Shown: piece by piece, positions 25,121 to 34,529 of the stretch
Layout: every line of letters begins with the position of its first letter
How positions within the stretch are numbered: position 1 is the first letter of the stretch
Notes under the pieces: model-generated
What the model was told of the DNA's origin: nothing
Databases searched by the model: none
The model's input: only the letters and a program-made list of their open reading frames with translations
Position numbers and translations under genes: made by a program
Source of the DNA: CADEER01 sp965216585
GTDB lineage: Bacteria > Desulfobacterota > Binatia > HRBIN30 > CADEER01
Assembly (NCBI GenBank): GCA_965216585.1
Contig: CBDCGC010000002.1
Coordinates: 310,001-374,000 of the forward strand
Reading direction: 5' to 3'
Length of the DNA: 64,000 nucleotides

Positions 25121-27160
25121 ATGCCGATGCGGGTTCTGCAGTCGAATGGGTGGCGCGCCGCGGTTGCCAGCGGATCGATGGTCGTCGCCGCAATCCTGTT
25201 GATTTCGGGCGATTCCCAACCAACCGTCTCCTGGCTCGATCTCATCGCGCCGCTGCGCCCGCAGCAGGTTCTGGCCCCCGGTTTCGTTCTCTCGGCGCCG
25301 CGCCGCGGCGATGCGCACGACGTCGTTTTCGTCGCTCGCCGGCCGCCTTCGGCGCGGGCACCGGCCGCTCGCGTCGAGGTGCACGTCGTCGACCGCGGTA
25401 CCTGGAAGGGAGTCGCCGAGACGGCGTCGTTCGGAGTCGCTTGGGAGGTGCCGCCGCCGGATGCGACGATCGCGGCGACCAGCGAGGAAGCGAGCGCGGT
25501 GACGCGTCAGCTCTTCGACGCGCTTGCCGCCAACGACGTCGGTTTCGACTCGGTCGATTCGATCCCGCTGACGCCGGCAGAGCAGCGACCGGCGTTGTCG
25601 CGTGTCTTGTCGGGGTTGCACGGCTGGCGTGGCGGTATCGCCGCGGCGGCGGCGCTGGCCGGCCTCGCGCTCCTCGCCTCGATCGCGGAAATGCGTGTCG
25701 TCGTTGCCGTGCTGCTGGCTGCCATCGGCTTGGCCTTGCGTTTGCCGCATCTCGATCTGCCGTTCGTCCACGACCAGGACGTACAGCGGATGTTGACCGG
25801 CAATTCACCATTGCCAGAAGTCGCCTGGGGCGTCGGTTTGCGCGACCGCCATCCGCCGCTCTACTTTTTCGTCCTCCATTTCGTCCAGCGCTTCTTCGGC
25901 CAATCCGAGGAGATCGCGCGTCTCCCCGCTGCCCTCGCCGGTACCGCCGTCGGGCCGGCCGTGTTCCTCGCCGGCGCCGCGATCGGCCGTGCGCCGCTGG
26001 CTGCCTCGGCTCTGCTCGGCCTGGCGCTGGCGATCTCGCCTCCTTTGATCGCGCGCTCGCGTGAAGTCAGTGAGATCCCGTTGTACGCGCTGCTGCTGGT
26101 CATCGGTGCCGGGTTGCTCGCGGCGGCCGTCGAGCGGCCGACGCGGCGGCGCACGGCGGCGATCGCGGCGACCTATGCGTCTGCGCTCTACACCTACTAT
26201 CTCGCCATATTTGCTGTCGCCGCCAAGATGATCGTCCTTTCGTGGCCGCCGGCTGCGTTGCCGGCGCGGCGGGCGCTGGCATTCGGCGCCGCGGCGGGGC
26301 TGCCGGCACTCATCCTCGGCGCCGCGGTCTTTCTGCGCGATCGCGGCGCCCGCGAGGTCGCCCGCGCCTTTCCGGCGCTCGCCTGGGGCGAGCACACACC
26401 CTGGCGGCTGGCGGCGACGATGTTGGGAATGGCTGGCGAAACCTACGGTCTGCCGCTGTTGCTGATCATTGGCGCTGCAATTGCCACCGCCGTGGTACGA
26501 CGCGAGCGCCTGGCGATGATCCCCGGATTGGCGGCGTTGGCGACCCTCGCCGGCGTTGCCGCGCTGGCGGCGGTGGCGCGCGTCCAGGCCTACTACATCA
26601 CCACCGTGCTTCCCCTGGCGGCTTTGACGGTCCTCTTTCTGCGTTGGCCGCAGGCGCCGCGGATGCGCGGCGCTTGCACCTGGCTCGTGGCTGCGGCGGT
26701 CTTGCCGATCGTGCTGCTGTTGTCGGGCGCGCCGGCGCTCTACGAGGCGGACGCGGCGGCCTTCATGCCGCGCTTTGCCGCGCTGGTCGCCGAGCGGCCG
26801 GAGCGACGGGTGGTCACCGTTGCCCACTACGACAAGACGCTGCTCGCCTACTATCTGGCACGTCGCGGCGGGCGTTCGATCGCTTGGCACAACGTCGACG
26901 AGGCGAGTGGCAAGGAGATCGTACCGCTGGTGTTGGTGCACGCCATGGACGACGAATCAGCGCGCGAAAGTCGATCGCGGCTGCGGCGCTGGATCGATGA
27001 GGGACCGCTGCTGGTCATCGAACGCGACGCCTTCCTCTTGCCGGCGATTGGCGAACGCCTGTCTCGTTGCCAGCCGATTGCCGTCGCCGTCAACGCGCGT
27101 ATGGTGAGGTGCGCGGCGACCGACGAGCAAGTGTTTGACGCCGTCGGTAGGGCCGGCTAA
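25121..27160 (+). CDS. GT39/ArnT-like membrane glycosyltransferase
   Basis: A 679-residue multi-spanning protein of the PMT/ArnT superfamily, which move sugars from polyprenyl phosphate at the outer face of the inner membrane. The frame is open from 24998, but ATG 25121 is chosen because it directly precedes the first membrane segment (AAVASGSMVVAAILLISG). A periplasmic loop of about 130 residues follows, then about ten further hydrophobic segments. Family-like features are the acidic loop FVHDQDVQRM and DRHPPLYFFVLHF. The C-terminal 120 residues are soluble (VAHYDKTLLAYYLA). It opens a plus-strand run of five genes with gaps of 9 and 16 bases, a 4-base overlap and 15 bases. Donor and acceptor unknown. 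Confidence 0.83.
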   Translation: MPMRVLQSNGWRAAVASGSMVVAAILLISGDSQPTVSWLDLIAPLRPQQVLAPGFVLSAPRRGDAHDVVFVARRPPSARAPAARVEVHVVDRGTWKGVAETASFGVAWEVPPPDATIAATSEEASAVTRQLFDALAANDVGFDSVDSIPLTPAEQRPALSRVLSGLHGWRGGIAAAAALAGLALLASIAEMRVVVAVLLAAIGLALRLPHLDLPFVHDQDVQRMLTGNSPLPEVAWGVGLRDRHPPLYFFVLHFVQRFFGQSEEIARLPAALAGTAVGPAVFLAGAAIGRAPLAASALLGLALAISPPLIARSREVSEIPLYALLLVIGAGLLAAAVERPTRRRTAAIAATYASALYTYYLAIFAVAAKMIVLSWPPAALPARRALAFGAAAGLPALILGAAVFLRDRGAREVARAFPALAWGEHTPWRLAATMLGMAGETYGLPLLLIIGAAIATAVVRRERLAMIPGLAALATLAGVAALAAVARVQAYYITTVLPLAALTVLFLRWPQAPRMRGACTWLVAAAVLPIVLLLSGAPALYEADAAAFMPRFAALVAERPERRVVTVAHYDKTLLAYYLARRGGRSIAWHNVDEASGKEIVPLVLVHAMDDESARESRSRLRRWIDEGPLLVIERDAFLLPAIGERLSRCQPIAVAVNARMVRCAATDEQVFDAVGRAG

Positions 27161-27169
27161 CCCAAGCGC

Positions 27170-27730
27170 ATGGTGACGTTGGTGAGGCGCTGGCTTGGCG
27201 CCGGAGGGCCGCGGCGGCTTGCGTACGTCGTCCTCCTGGCGTGTGTCGTCCATGCGGTGGTGGGGACGACCGCCACAGCACTGGCAGTGGCGCGACGTGC
27301 GGTGATCGTTCCGGAACAGGCGGAGTTCCTCGCCGAAATGCTCGGTCGCGGAGCACCGGGCGTGGGCGGCTGTACCTTCGCCAGGGGCGACATCGAGGAA
27401 AGCACGGTCAGCGTTGCGTACGCGTGTCCGGCCGGCGAGACGGTCGTCGAAGTCGCCCATCCCGACGTCGCCGAAGGGACGCTGGCGAAGACCGAGCGCT
27501 TTGCCCTGCGCGTCGTCAGCGGCAGCCCACCGACCGGGTTTCGCGACGAATTGGTAAAGCGCATCGACGCCCGCGAGGCGGCGTTTTCCTGGACATGGAT
27601 AGGCAGCGACGGCCTCTCGCCAACGGATTGGTTCGCCGGCATTGGTGCGATCGTCCTGGCCATCGCTGCGCTCATCGCGGTGGCCCTCGCAGTCGCCTAT
27701 CGCCGACTGTTCGCTACGCCAAGCGACTGA
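27170..27730 (+). CDS. membrane-anchored two-cysteine protein, family A copy 2
   Basis: A 186-residue protein with an N-terminal signal or anchor segment (LAYVVLLACVVHAVVG), a periplasmic domain and a C-terminal transmembrane helix (IGAIVLAIAALIAVALAVAY), so it is a bitopic protein. The domain aligns with the 24581-24997 protein: FLAEMLG, VGGC, VSVAYAC, GETVVEVAH, TERFALRV, GSPPTGF, REAAFSWTW. Both cysteines are kept. It lies 9 bases after the first glycosyltransferase and 16 before the second. Probable periplasmic accessory to these membrane enzymes; no known family recognised. Confidence 0.72.
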   Translation: MVTLVRRWLGAGGPRRLAYVVLLACVVHAVVGTTATALAVARRAVIVPEQAEFLAEMLGRGAPGVGGCTFARGDIEESTVSVAYACPAGETVVEVAHPDVAEGTLAKTERFALRVVSGSPPTGFRDELVKRIDAREAAFSWTWIGSDGLSPTDWFAGIGAIVLAIAALIAVALAVAYRRLFATPSD

Positions 27731-27746
27731 CCTGGCCACCGTCGCA

Positions 27747-29762
27747 ATGGCGCAGGCCGGCAGCATTGCCAGCGCGGCGGGACTGACTCGCCGCTTCCTG
27801 CTCTGTGCTTTGCTGGTGAGCGGCGTTGCGCAGAATCTCGCGGCCCAACAGGGCGGCGCGGCGATCACTCCCGCTCTCGCCAAGCGGCTCTTCGATCGTT
27901 TGGCGCCCTTGCGAGAGGCGGATGGCTGTCGGCTCAGTCGCCTGGACACCGGTCGCTTCGAGATCACCATCGGCTTGCAAGGCGCTGCCGGCGGGGCGCA
28001 TGAAGTCTACGTGTCGACGGCGCCGCCGGCAGACGACGGCGACCACCTCGCCGGTGACTGGACGGTGCGCCACGGTGGTGCCGTCAGCTCGCAGTGTTCG
28101 GTGACGCTGGGGCGGATGCGGCAGATACTCGCGTCGACGCAGGGGCCGGCTTCGGCGCCCTGGCGAGCCGATCGGTGGACCTCGGTGCGCCAGAACTACA
28201 CGGTTCTGGCGCTCTGTTTCGTCGCACTGATCTTGTCGACGGCGCATATCCTGTGGCGTGAGGTGTCGCGGGGCGCGCTACCGCGGCGAGTGATCGCCGC
28301 GCTGTGTGGATTGTGGGGTGTCGCGCTGGCGCTGCGCCTGTGGTCGTCACCGCGAACGTTCCTGCACGAGTACTACCACGTTGCGGGAACTCTGGCGTCG
28401 CATCTGCGCGGTCAGGCTGGGCCCGTTTACGGTGACAGCGGACCGGCCATCTATCAGATGGTGGCTTGGGCGAGCGGCCGAGTCGACGATCCGCAAGTGA
28501 TCTTTCTGACCAACGCGTTCCTCGCCGCGCTGGCGATTCCGGCCGTGGCGTGCCTCGACTATCTCATCGCTGGACGTTGGTCGCGGGCGATCTGTGCAGC
28601 GGTATTTCTTTGCGTCCTACCTCAACACCTGCGCTTCTCGGCGAGCGAGGTGTTGTTCATCCCGGCCGTCACCTTTGGCTTTTGGGCGCTGGCGTTGGCG
28701 CTGCTCTACATGCGCACGCACCTCCTAGGGGATGCGTTGGCCGCCGCCTTGGCCTTTGCCCTGGCGATACAAGCGCGACCGGAGATGCACTTTCTGCCCG
28801 TCGTCTTCATCGCCCTGGCGGCGCGGACTCCGGGGCGCGCGCTGGCCGCTTTCTGGAAGTGGTCGACCCTGGCCGCGGCAGCATTGCTGGGGTTGCTGCT
28901 GGTGCCCCGATTCTTCGAGATCGCGCAGATTTTGCAGGGCGACCACGTTCCAACTCACACGGCGCCGACTCTGCACCGACTCTGGCACAGTATGGTTCTC
29001 TTTCAGCCGGAGGTCACGCCGCCACTCTACTGGGGTGCGTTGATTGCCGGCGCAGTCTGGGCGCTGGTGCGCCAACCCGCCGTGCTCGTCTGGACGGTGG
29101 CGCTCTGTGCGGGTTGGTGCGCCTTCTCTTTGTCGTCGGGCGACAATCCGCCGTACAACGTGCGCTCGCAGTTGTTGCCGAACAGCTTCACGGTGCTGAT
29201 TGCCGCCGGCATCGCGCCTCTGTGGTCGGCGTTGTGGCGAGCGGAGAGCGTCTGGCGCTTGCGCCTGGGGGCGACCTTGCTGGCCGCGGCGGCGTTGGCA
29301 ATCTGGAGCGGTTCGCGCGATTTCGTCGGCGCGATCGGCGACCAGCAGGCGGAGTGGAGCTTTCTCGAGCGCTCGGTTCCCGAGCTGCCGCCGCAGGGGC
29401 GACTGCTGGCCAACACGGAGCTCGGCAACACTCTCGATGCCTTTCCGGAGTTGCTCCTGCAGCGCCATGGAAAGATCTACGAGATGATCGATCTGGCGCA
29501 GGCGCAGGTCGCCGAGGTGGCATGGCCGGAGCCCGGCGATGATTTGTTCTACTACCAGGGAATGTTCTGTCACTGCGCCCCGCACGACGCAGCTCCACCA
29601 GCACCGCTGACACCGCCGTGCGAGGCGGTGCATCGGCGCTACCACTTGTCGCCGGTCGAGGTGACGGAGATCGACCTGCCGGGCTTCTCGGCGCTGAGAT
29701 ATGCGCCGCCGCCGTACCGCATTGGCTTTTACCGTCTATCTGCGCGCAAGAGGGGTGGATGA
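27747..29762 (+). CDS. glycosyltransferase-like membrane protein with exported N-terminal cysteine domain (paralogue 1)
   Basis: A 671-residue protein. ATG 27747 is chosen because it begins a signal-like segment (LTRRFLLCALLVSGVAQNLAA). A soluble domain of about 100 residues follows (LFDRLAPL, DGCRLSRLDTGRF, AHEVYVSTAP, SSQC), then about eleven membrane segments of the GT39/ArnT type, including FLHEYYHVAGTL in the first large loop and HLRFSASEVLFIPAVTFGFW. The C-terminal tail has YYQGMFCHC and PPCEAVHRRY. The stop overlaps the start of its paralogue by 4 bases. The two share the whole layout, so they arose by tandem duplication. Sugar and acceptor unknown. Confidence 0.78.
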   Translation: MAQAGSIASAAGLTRRFLLCALLVSGVAQNLAAQQGGAAITPALAKRLFDRLAPLREADGCRLSRLDTGRFEITIGLQGAAGGAHEVYVSTAPPADDGDHLAGDWTVRHGGAVSSQCSVTLGRMRQILASTQGPASAPWRADRWTSVRQNYTVLALCFVALILSTAHILWREVSRGALPRRVIAALCGLWGVALALRLWSSPRTFLHEYYHVAGTLASHLRGQAGPVYGDSGPAIYQMVAWASGRVDDPQVIFLTNAFLAALAIPAVACLDYLIAGRWSRAICAAVFLCVLPQHLRFSASEVLFIPAVTFGFWALALALLYMRTHLLGDALAAALAFALAIQARPEMHFLPVVFIALAARTPGRALAAFWKWSTLAAAALLGLLLVPRFFEIAQILQGDHVPTHTAPTLHRLWHSMVLFQPEVTPPLYWGALIAGAVWALVRQPAVLVWTVALCAGWCAFSLSSGDNPPYNVRSQLLPNSFTVLIAAGIAPLWSALWRAESVWRLRLGATLLAAAALAIWSGSRDFVGAIGDQQAEWSFLERSVPELPPQGRLLANTELGNTLDAFPELLLQRHGKIYEMIDLAQAQVAEVAWPEPGDDLFYYQGMFCHCAPHDAAPPAPLTPPCEAVHRRYHLSPVEVTEIDLPGFSALRYAPPPYRIGFYRLSARKRGG

Positions 29763-31816
29763 GCTTGCGTCGCTTCGAGGTTGGGCGAGGTGTCAGGGGG
29801 CTGGTCGTCGCAGCGCTGTGCTTCGCTTCTACGGTGACCGCGGTGCTCGCCGACCAGCCGGGGCGGGTGAGTGCCGGCGGCGATGCGGCAATCACGCCGG
29901 AAATGGCGCGGCGGATCTACCAGCGCGTCGCCGCGCTCGAGGTCGGCGCGGACGGCTGTCGAATCGAGCGCTTCGATACCCAGCGCTACTTCATCGCTCT
30001 GGTGATCGGCAGCCCCGCCGGCCGGAGGCACGAGTTGCGCTTCTCGACGAATACGGCCACGGCAAAGGGCCAGCGCATAGGTGATTGGCGATTCGCGGCG
30101 AGCGCGGATGCACGACGCGAGTGTGGTCCGACACTGGACGCGCTCGAAAGCGTCGTGACGGCCTCGGCAGTGCCGCTGATGTCGTCGCATCCGATTTCGG
30201 CGAACCGCTGGCAACACTTGCGCGGCAACTACGGTGCCTTGGCGTTGACCTTCTCGTTGCTGACTGTGTTGACCGCCTGGATCTTGGTCCGCGAGTATCG
30301 CGCCCACCGTCCACCATTGACTCAAGTCGCGGCTTTGACCCTGGTAGCGGTCGCGGGTCTGTGCCTGCGCGCCTGGCTGTCACCGCATACCTTCTTGCAC
30401 GAGTACTACCACATCGCCGAGACGATTCGCGGTTATCTGGTCGGCGGCAGTGCGCCGGCGTATGGGCGAACCGGCCCGGCGATGTATCGTCTGGCGGCGG
30501 CGCTCAGTGGCCGAACCCTCGACGTCGACGTCATCTTTCACACCAACGCGCTGCTCGCCACGCTGGCGATTCCAGCCGTGGCTCTTGCCTGCCTGAGCCT
30601 GACCGGTCGCTGGGCGCATGCCTTCGGCGCGGCCGTTGCGCTCTGCCTGCTGCCGCATCATCTGCGGTTTTCCGCTTCCGAAGTACTCTTCGTGCCGGCC
30701 GTCACCTTTGGCATCTGGAGTATCTCGCTGAGTGCGCTGTATCTGCACAGCGGCCGACTCAGCGACGCCGTGGCGAGTATGTTGGCGCTGTCGCTGGCGA
30801 TGCAGAGTCGGCCGGAGATGCTGGTCTTCCCAGGTTTGGTCGCGGCGTTGGTGATCTGCGTCGAGCCACGCCGCTGGCGGCGGTTTTTCGAGTGGCGAAC
30901 CCTCCTTGCACTGGCGTTGCTCGTCCTCCTCTTGGTGCCGCGCGCCTTGGAATTGAGCCAGGCGCTGGGCGGCGGACCGACGCCGCAGCTCGTCGGCTGG
31001 AGTCGCTTCTGGCGTTCGGTGGTATTGGCGCAGGGCAACGTGACACCGCCTGCCTACGGCATCCTCCTGGCCATCGGAGCAGTGTGGCTGTTGCGCCGGC
31101 GGCCGGGACTTCTGCTCTGGTCGGCGCTCCTCTTTCTCTCCTATACTGTCTCGTCGATGTCCCTGTTCTCCAACCCGATCTACGACCTGCGTGTCCAGTT
31201 GCTCCCCAACGCGTTCACACCGATCATCGCCGGTGCGGCGTGGGCCGCTGCCGGCGAGGTGTTGAACGAGCGCGGCCGGGTGTGGTCGCTCGCCGCGATC
31301 GCCGCGCTTACGGTTCTCGCGGCCTCCATGGTGATCTCGGCGCGGCCGTTCATCGGCGAGGTGCGCGACCAGCAGATGGAGTTCGCATTTCTGGAGCGGA
31401 CTGTGCCGCTGTTGCCGCAACGCTTCCGCTTGCTGGCGGCGATCGGAACCGGTGGGCAGCGACTGAACGCTTTCCCCGATCTGCTCCTGCAGCGGGAGGC
31501 CAAGCGCGCCGAGTTGTTCGACGTGCGCGATGTCGTCGCCGGCGCAGAAACGTGGCCGACAGCCGGCGACGATCTGCTCTACTACCAGGGGATGTACTGC
31601 CACTACTCCTTTGATTCGACGTTTTCACCGGATCCGATGATGCCCGTGTGCCGAGCGGTGCACGCGCGTTATGAGGCCGAACCACTCCACCTCGAAGATC
31701 TCGACACCAGGGGGTACTCGCTGCTGCGCTATGCGAGCGGCGGCGATGGGCCGTACCGAATCGGCTTCTACCGATTGGCGAAACGAGCACCGGCAGGGGC
31801 GCGGCATGAGCAGTGA
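29759..31816 (+). CDS. glycosyltransferase-like membrane protein with exported N-terminal cysteine domain (paralogue 2)
   Basis: A 685-residue paralogue of the preceding gene, starting at the ATG of an ATGA overlap. It has a signal-like segment (RGLVVAALCFASTVTAVLA), the cysteine domain (DGCRIERFDTQRYFIAL ... ARREC), then the matching membrane core: FLHEYYHIAETI, HLRFSASEVLFVPAVTFGIW, about eleven hydrophobic segments, and the tail YYQGMYCHYSFD with PVCRAVHARY. Conservation of the HEYYH loop and of the C-terminal cysteines in both copies points to function rather than decay. Two such enzymes in tandem suggest consecutive sugar additions or a heterodimer. Confidence 0.78.
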   Translation: MSLRRFEVGRGVRGLVVAALCFASTVTAVLADQPGRVSAGGDAAITPEMARRIYQRVAALEVGADGCRIERFDTQRYFIALVIGSPAGRRHELRFSTNTATAKGQRIGDWRFAASADARRECGPTLDALESVVTASAVPLMSSHPISANRWQHLRGNYGALALTFSLLTVLTAWILVREYRAHRPPLTQVAALTLVAVAGLCLRAWLSPHTFLHEYYHIAETIRGYLVGGSAPAYGRTGPAMYRLAAALSGRTLDVDVIFHTNALLATLAIPAVALACLSLTGRWAHAFGAAVALCLLPHHLRFSASEVLFVPAVTFGIWSISLSALYLHSGRLSDAVASMLALSLAMQSRPEMLVFPGLVAALVICVEPRRWRRFFEWRTLLALALLVLLLVPRALELSQALGGGPTPQLVGWSRFWRSVVLAQGNVTPPAYGILLAIGAVWLLRRRPGLLLWSALLFLSYTVSSMSLFSNPIYDLRVQLLPNAFTPIIAGAAWAAAGEVLNERGRVWSLAAIAALTVLAASMVISARPFIGEVRDQQMEFAFLERTVPLLPQRFRLLAAIGTGGQRLNAFPDLLLQREAKRAELFDVRDVVAGAETWPTAGDDLLYYQGMYCHYSFDSTFSPDPMMPVCRAVHARYEAEPLHLEDLDTRGYSLLRYASGGDGPYRIGFYRLAKRAPAGARHEQ

Positions 31817-31831
31817 AACGACGGGGGCGAC

Positions 31832-33535
31832 GTGAGTGACAGGATGGATGTGGCGGCGCTGCGCCGCTCGAGCGAAGCGGGCCAGGACGCTAGTGCCCTG
31901 CGCAACGCTCTCGATCATCTCGATGAAGTGATTGACCAGGGCGGTGATCTGTCATGGCTGGCCAACTACTTGCGCGCTCACGGACTGGTGCGGGCGGCCT
32001 TGCAAGTCGACGGGCAACGAGTCGGCCGCGGGCGCGAGGACGCGGCGGAGCGACTGTCGCTGATCCGCAGTGTCCACCTGGATGGCGACCCGTGGTGGGC
32101 GCGCGAGTTGCTCGACGAGCTGGATTGGGACAACCGCGAATCGCGGGCGCTGCGTATCGACATCGGTGTGGCCCTCGGCGAAGACGTCGGCGAGTTGGTC
32201 GATGCGTGGCTGGACGAGTTTGCCGACGAGGATGCGCTCGAATGCGCAATCCCGTGGTACCTGTGTTCGTCTCACCTGGTCGCCGCTGAGCGGGCGCTGC
32301 GCGAGCGCGCCGGGGCGCCGCTGTGGCACGCTCGCTTGGCGCTCTGGCGACAGCAGCCAGAGCTTGCCGCCGGCTACCTTGCCGACCTCGGTGATTCGAC
32401 GGAGGTGCGCTGCCTGAACGCCATCGTCTCCTTGCAGCGCGGTGATTGCGATGGCGCCGAAGCGGCGTTTCGCGAGATCGCCGCGGCGGGTGAGACGAAT
32501 GATGCGGTGCGCACTGAGGCCTGGAGTTGGCTGGCGACGATTCTGCGCAAGAGTGGCCGTTACGACGAGGCCGTGCAGGCGGCTGACGCGGCCAGCCAGG
32601 CCAGTCCTGACTTCAGCCTGGCGCCGCGCATCGAGCGCGAGATCGCCGTCAACCGAGGTGAGCGACCTGCGCGACCATCGTGGCTGGACCGCATGCGCGG
32701 AAAACCCGACAAGGGCGGTTACCGGACCGTCGGCGACCTCGAGTACGCGGAGCTACTCTGCAGTGTCGGCGCCGATCCGCAGGAGTACTACATCGACGCC
32801 CTGGAGCGCGCGATCGAGCAATTGGGCGGAAATCGCACTACGACGCCAACCGTGATCGGACCCGATGGGTTGCAAACACTGCGTCTGCCTGCAGATCCTC
32901 GCCACCACGGGGCGACCATTCAAAGAGTGCTGTGGACACGTGGGATCGAAGCCGTGCGGGAGTTGTTTCGCACCCACCAGGCCGAGGTCGGGGCGCATCC
33001 GCTGTCGCTCATCTATCAAGGCGAAGTCGAGCTTTGGGTCGGCGAGTATGCGGCTGCCGAGAGGATCTTTCGCCGCGCCCTTGCGATCGAGAAAAAGACA
33101 CTGTGGGCGTCGATCGGTCTCGGCGCGGCGCGGATGTTTCAGGGAAGTCTAGACGAGGCCCTGGAAGTTTGGCGCCGGGGAGTGGAGTTGCGGCGCTTCG
33201 AGGGTCCGACGCTCTTCGTCTATCGCGGTGAGTGCCATCGCCGTCTGCGGATGCCGGATGAGGCGCGGCGAGACCTCGAAACGGCCATCGCGCAAAAGCC
33301 GCAGCGGCTGTCGGCCTGGATCAATCTCGCCTTGCTCGACGGGGACGAGAAAGTGGTGGCGGAGGCGATGCAGAAGTGCGAGCACTTCGCGCCGATCCTC
33401 ATGCAGGAGTTGCAGGGCACGGCAAGCCAACGGCTGGAAGGCGTGCTCGAGGCGATGCGCGGGAATCGCAGCTCGGTGCCGGACCACATGCTCTATTTCC
33501 TCTGGGGACACCTCTGGTCGCGCCGGCGCGGTTGA
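31832..33535 (+). CDS. TPR-repeat protein of unknown function
   Basis: A 567-residue protein with no export signal, starting at GTG 15 bases after the second glycosyltransferase paralogue. Helical repeats of TPR type are visible in two blocks (about 200-260, AWSWLATILRKSGRYDEAVQAAD; and 395-500, GEYAAAERIFRRALAIEKK and GSLDEALEVWRRGVELRR; each quoted in part). A cysteine-poor charged middle section is of unknown type. It is the last gene of the glycosyltransferase run and could act as a scaffold. Convergent with the SGNH hydrolase gene 28 bases on. Confidence 0.75.
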   Translation: MSDRMDVAALRRSSEAGQDASALRNALDHLDEVIDQGGDLSWLANYLRAHGLVRAALQVDGQRVGRGREDAAERLSLIRSVHLDGDPWWARELLDELDWDNRESRALRIDIGVALGEDVGELVDAWLDEFADEDALECAIPWYLCSSHLVAAERALRERAGAPLWHARLALWRQQPELAAGYLADLGDSTEVRCLNAIVSLQRGDCDGAEAAFREIAAAGETNDAVRTEAWSWLATILRKSGRYDEAVQAADAASQASPDFSLAPRIEREIAVNRGERPARPSWLDRMRGKPDKGGYRTVGDLEYAELLCSVGADPQEYYIDALERAIEQLGGNRTTTPTVIGPDGLQTLRLPADPRHHGATIQRVLWTRGIEAVRELFRTHQAEVGAHPLSLIYQGEVELWVGEYAAAERIFRRALAIEKKTLWASIGLGAARMFQGSLDEALEVWRRGVELRRFEGPTLFVYRGECHRRLRMPDEARRDLETAIAQKPQRLSAWINLALLDGDEKVVAEAMQKCEHFAPILMQELQGTASQRLEGVLEAMRGNRSSVPDHMLYFLWGHLWSRRRG

Positions 33536-33563
33536 ACCCTGCTGGGGCAGCGAGGTAGGCGAA

Positions 33564-34514
33564 TCACCGCAGGTAGTTGGCGAGCAAGAGGTCGGCCAGG
33601 TGCCGGCCGAGGATCTGGTGTCCCTTGGCGTTGAAGTGGCATGCGTCCTGGGCGATGTCCTGCGAAGCGACGCCGGTAAGCCAGGTCGTAACGTCGACGA
33701 CTTGAAAGCCGTGCTCGCGACCGAGCTCGCGCACCGATTCGAATTCCAAGAGGGTCTTTGGCTCGGCGCCCCCGAGCTCGGAAGATACGAGTACCAGCAG
33801 GCGGCCGCCGCCGGCCTGGACGCGCCGGTGCAGCGACAGCAGTGGTTCGGCGACACGCGAGAAGTCGTTGGGTTGCGCGACGATGTGGCTGGAGACGACG
33901 ACGTGGGTGAGCAGGGCGTAGAGTTTGGAGTGGACGAGCAAGAAATCGTTCAGAGCCCGCGGCAGCGGTAGGGCTTGGATCACGTTTCCGTCCTCGAGCA
34001 TGTCCCCGACATCGACGATATGGCCGCCAACCAAGCGGTACTGGCGAGAATCGTCGGCCCAGTAGTGTACGATCACGAGATCGGCGTCGATGCGGCGACT
34101 GATCTCGTCGTGGACGGCGTTCTCCTGGGCCGTGTTGTACCCGGGTACGGCGAGGTTGAGAATCTCGACCGGGCGTTCGGCGCGTTCGATCAGGTGTTGG
34201 CGCGTTTGCTCGAGATAGGTGTCTTCGAGCGGGTTGTCGACGCCAAACATGATCGAGTCGCCGAGGCCGAGAATGATGAACGCGTCTTGGCTGTGCTCGA
34301 TGCGGTCGAGGTCTTCATCGCGGTAGCGCGCTTGGTGGTCCTGCACTTTCCACAAGACGGTGCCATCGACTTCGCGGGTTGCCGCACCGTAGAGGTTGAG
34401 GAGTCGACCAAATTGGGGTGGGAGACCGACCGTGCGAATGGCTCCTTCGACGAGGAGGAGAGCGAGGGTGAGCGAGACGACGGCGATGGCCAGGTTGCCG
34501 AGGATTCGCAACAT
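33564..34514 (-). CDS. membrane-anchored SGNH/GDSL hydrolase
   Basis: A 316-residue protein with an N-terminal membrane anchor (about 5-24) and an SGNH hydrolase domain outside. Block I is GLGDSIMFGVD with Ser87. The Gly block (NLAVPGYNT) and block V (DACHFNAKGHQ, Asp/His) complete the catalytic set. Such envelope enzymes often remove or transfer acyl groups on surface glycans or peptidoglycan. It is the last gene of a minus-strand group behind two radical-SAM genes (15 bases from the nearest), linking esterase activity with the radical-SAM/glycosyltransferase neighbourhood. Confidence 0.85.
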   Translation of the reverse strand: MLRILGNLAIAVVSLTLALLLVEGAIRTVGLPPQFGRLLNLYGAATREVDGTVLWKVQDHQARYRDEDLDRIEHSQDAFIILGLGDSIMFGVDNPLEDTYLEQTRQHLIERAERPVEILNLAVPGYNTAQENAVHDEISRRIDADLVIVHYWADDSRQYRLVGGHIVDVGDMLEDGNVIQALPLPRALNDFLLVHSKLYALLTHVVVSSHIVAQPNDFSRVAEPLLSLHRRVQAGGGRLLVLVSSELGGAEPKTLLEFESVRELGREHGFQVVDVTTWLTGVASQDIAQDACHFNAKGHQILGRHLADLLLANYLR

Positions 34515-34529
34515 TGCCGATCTACCGGA

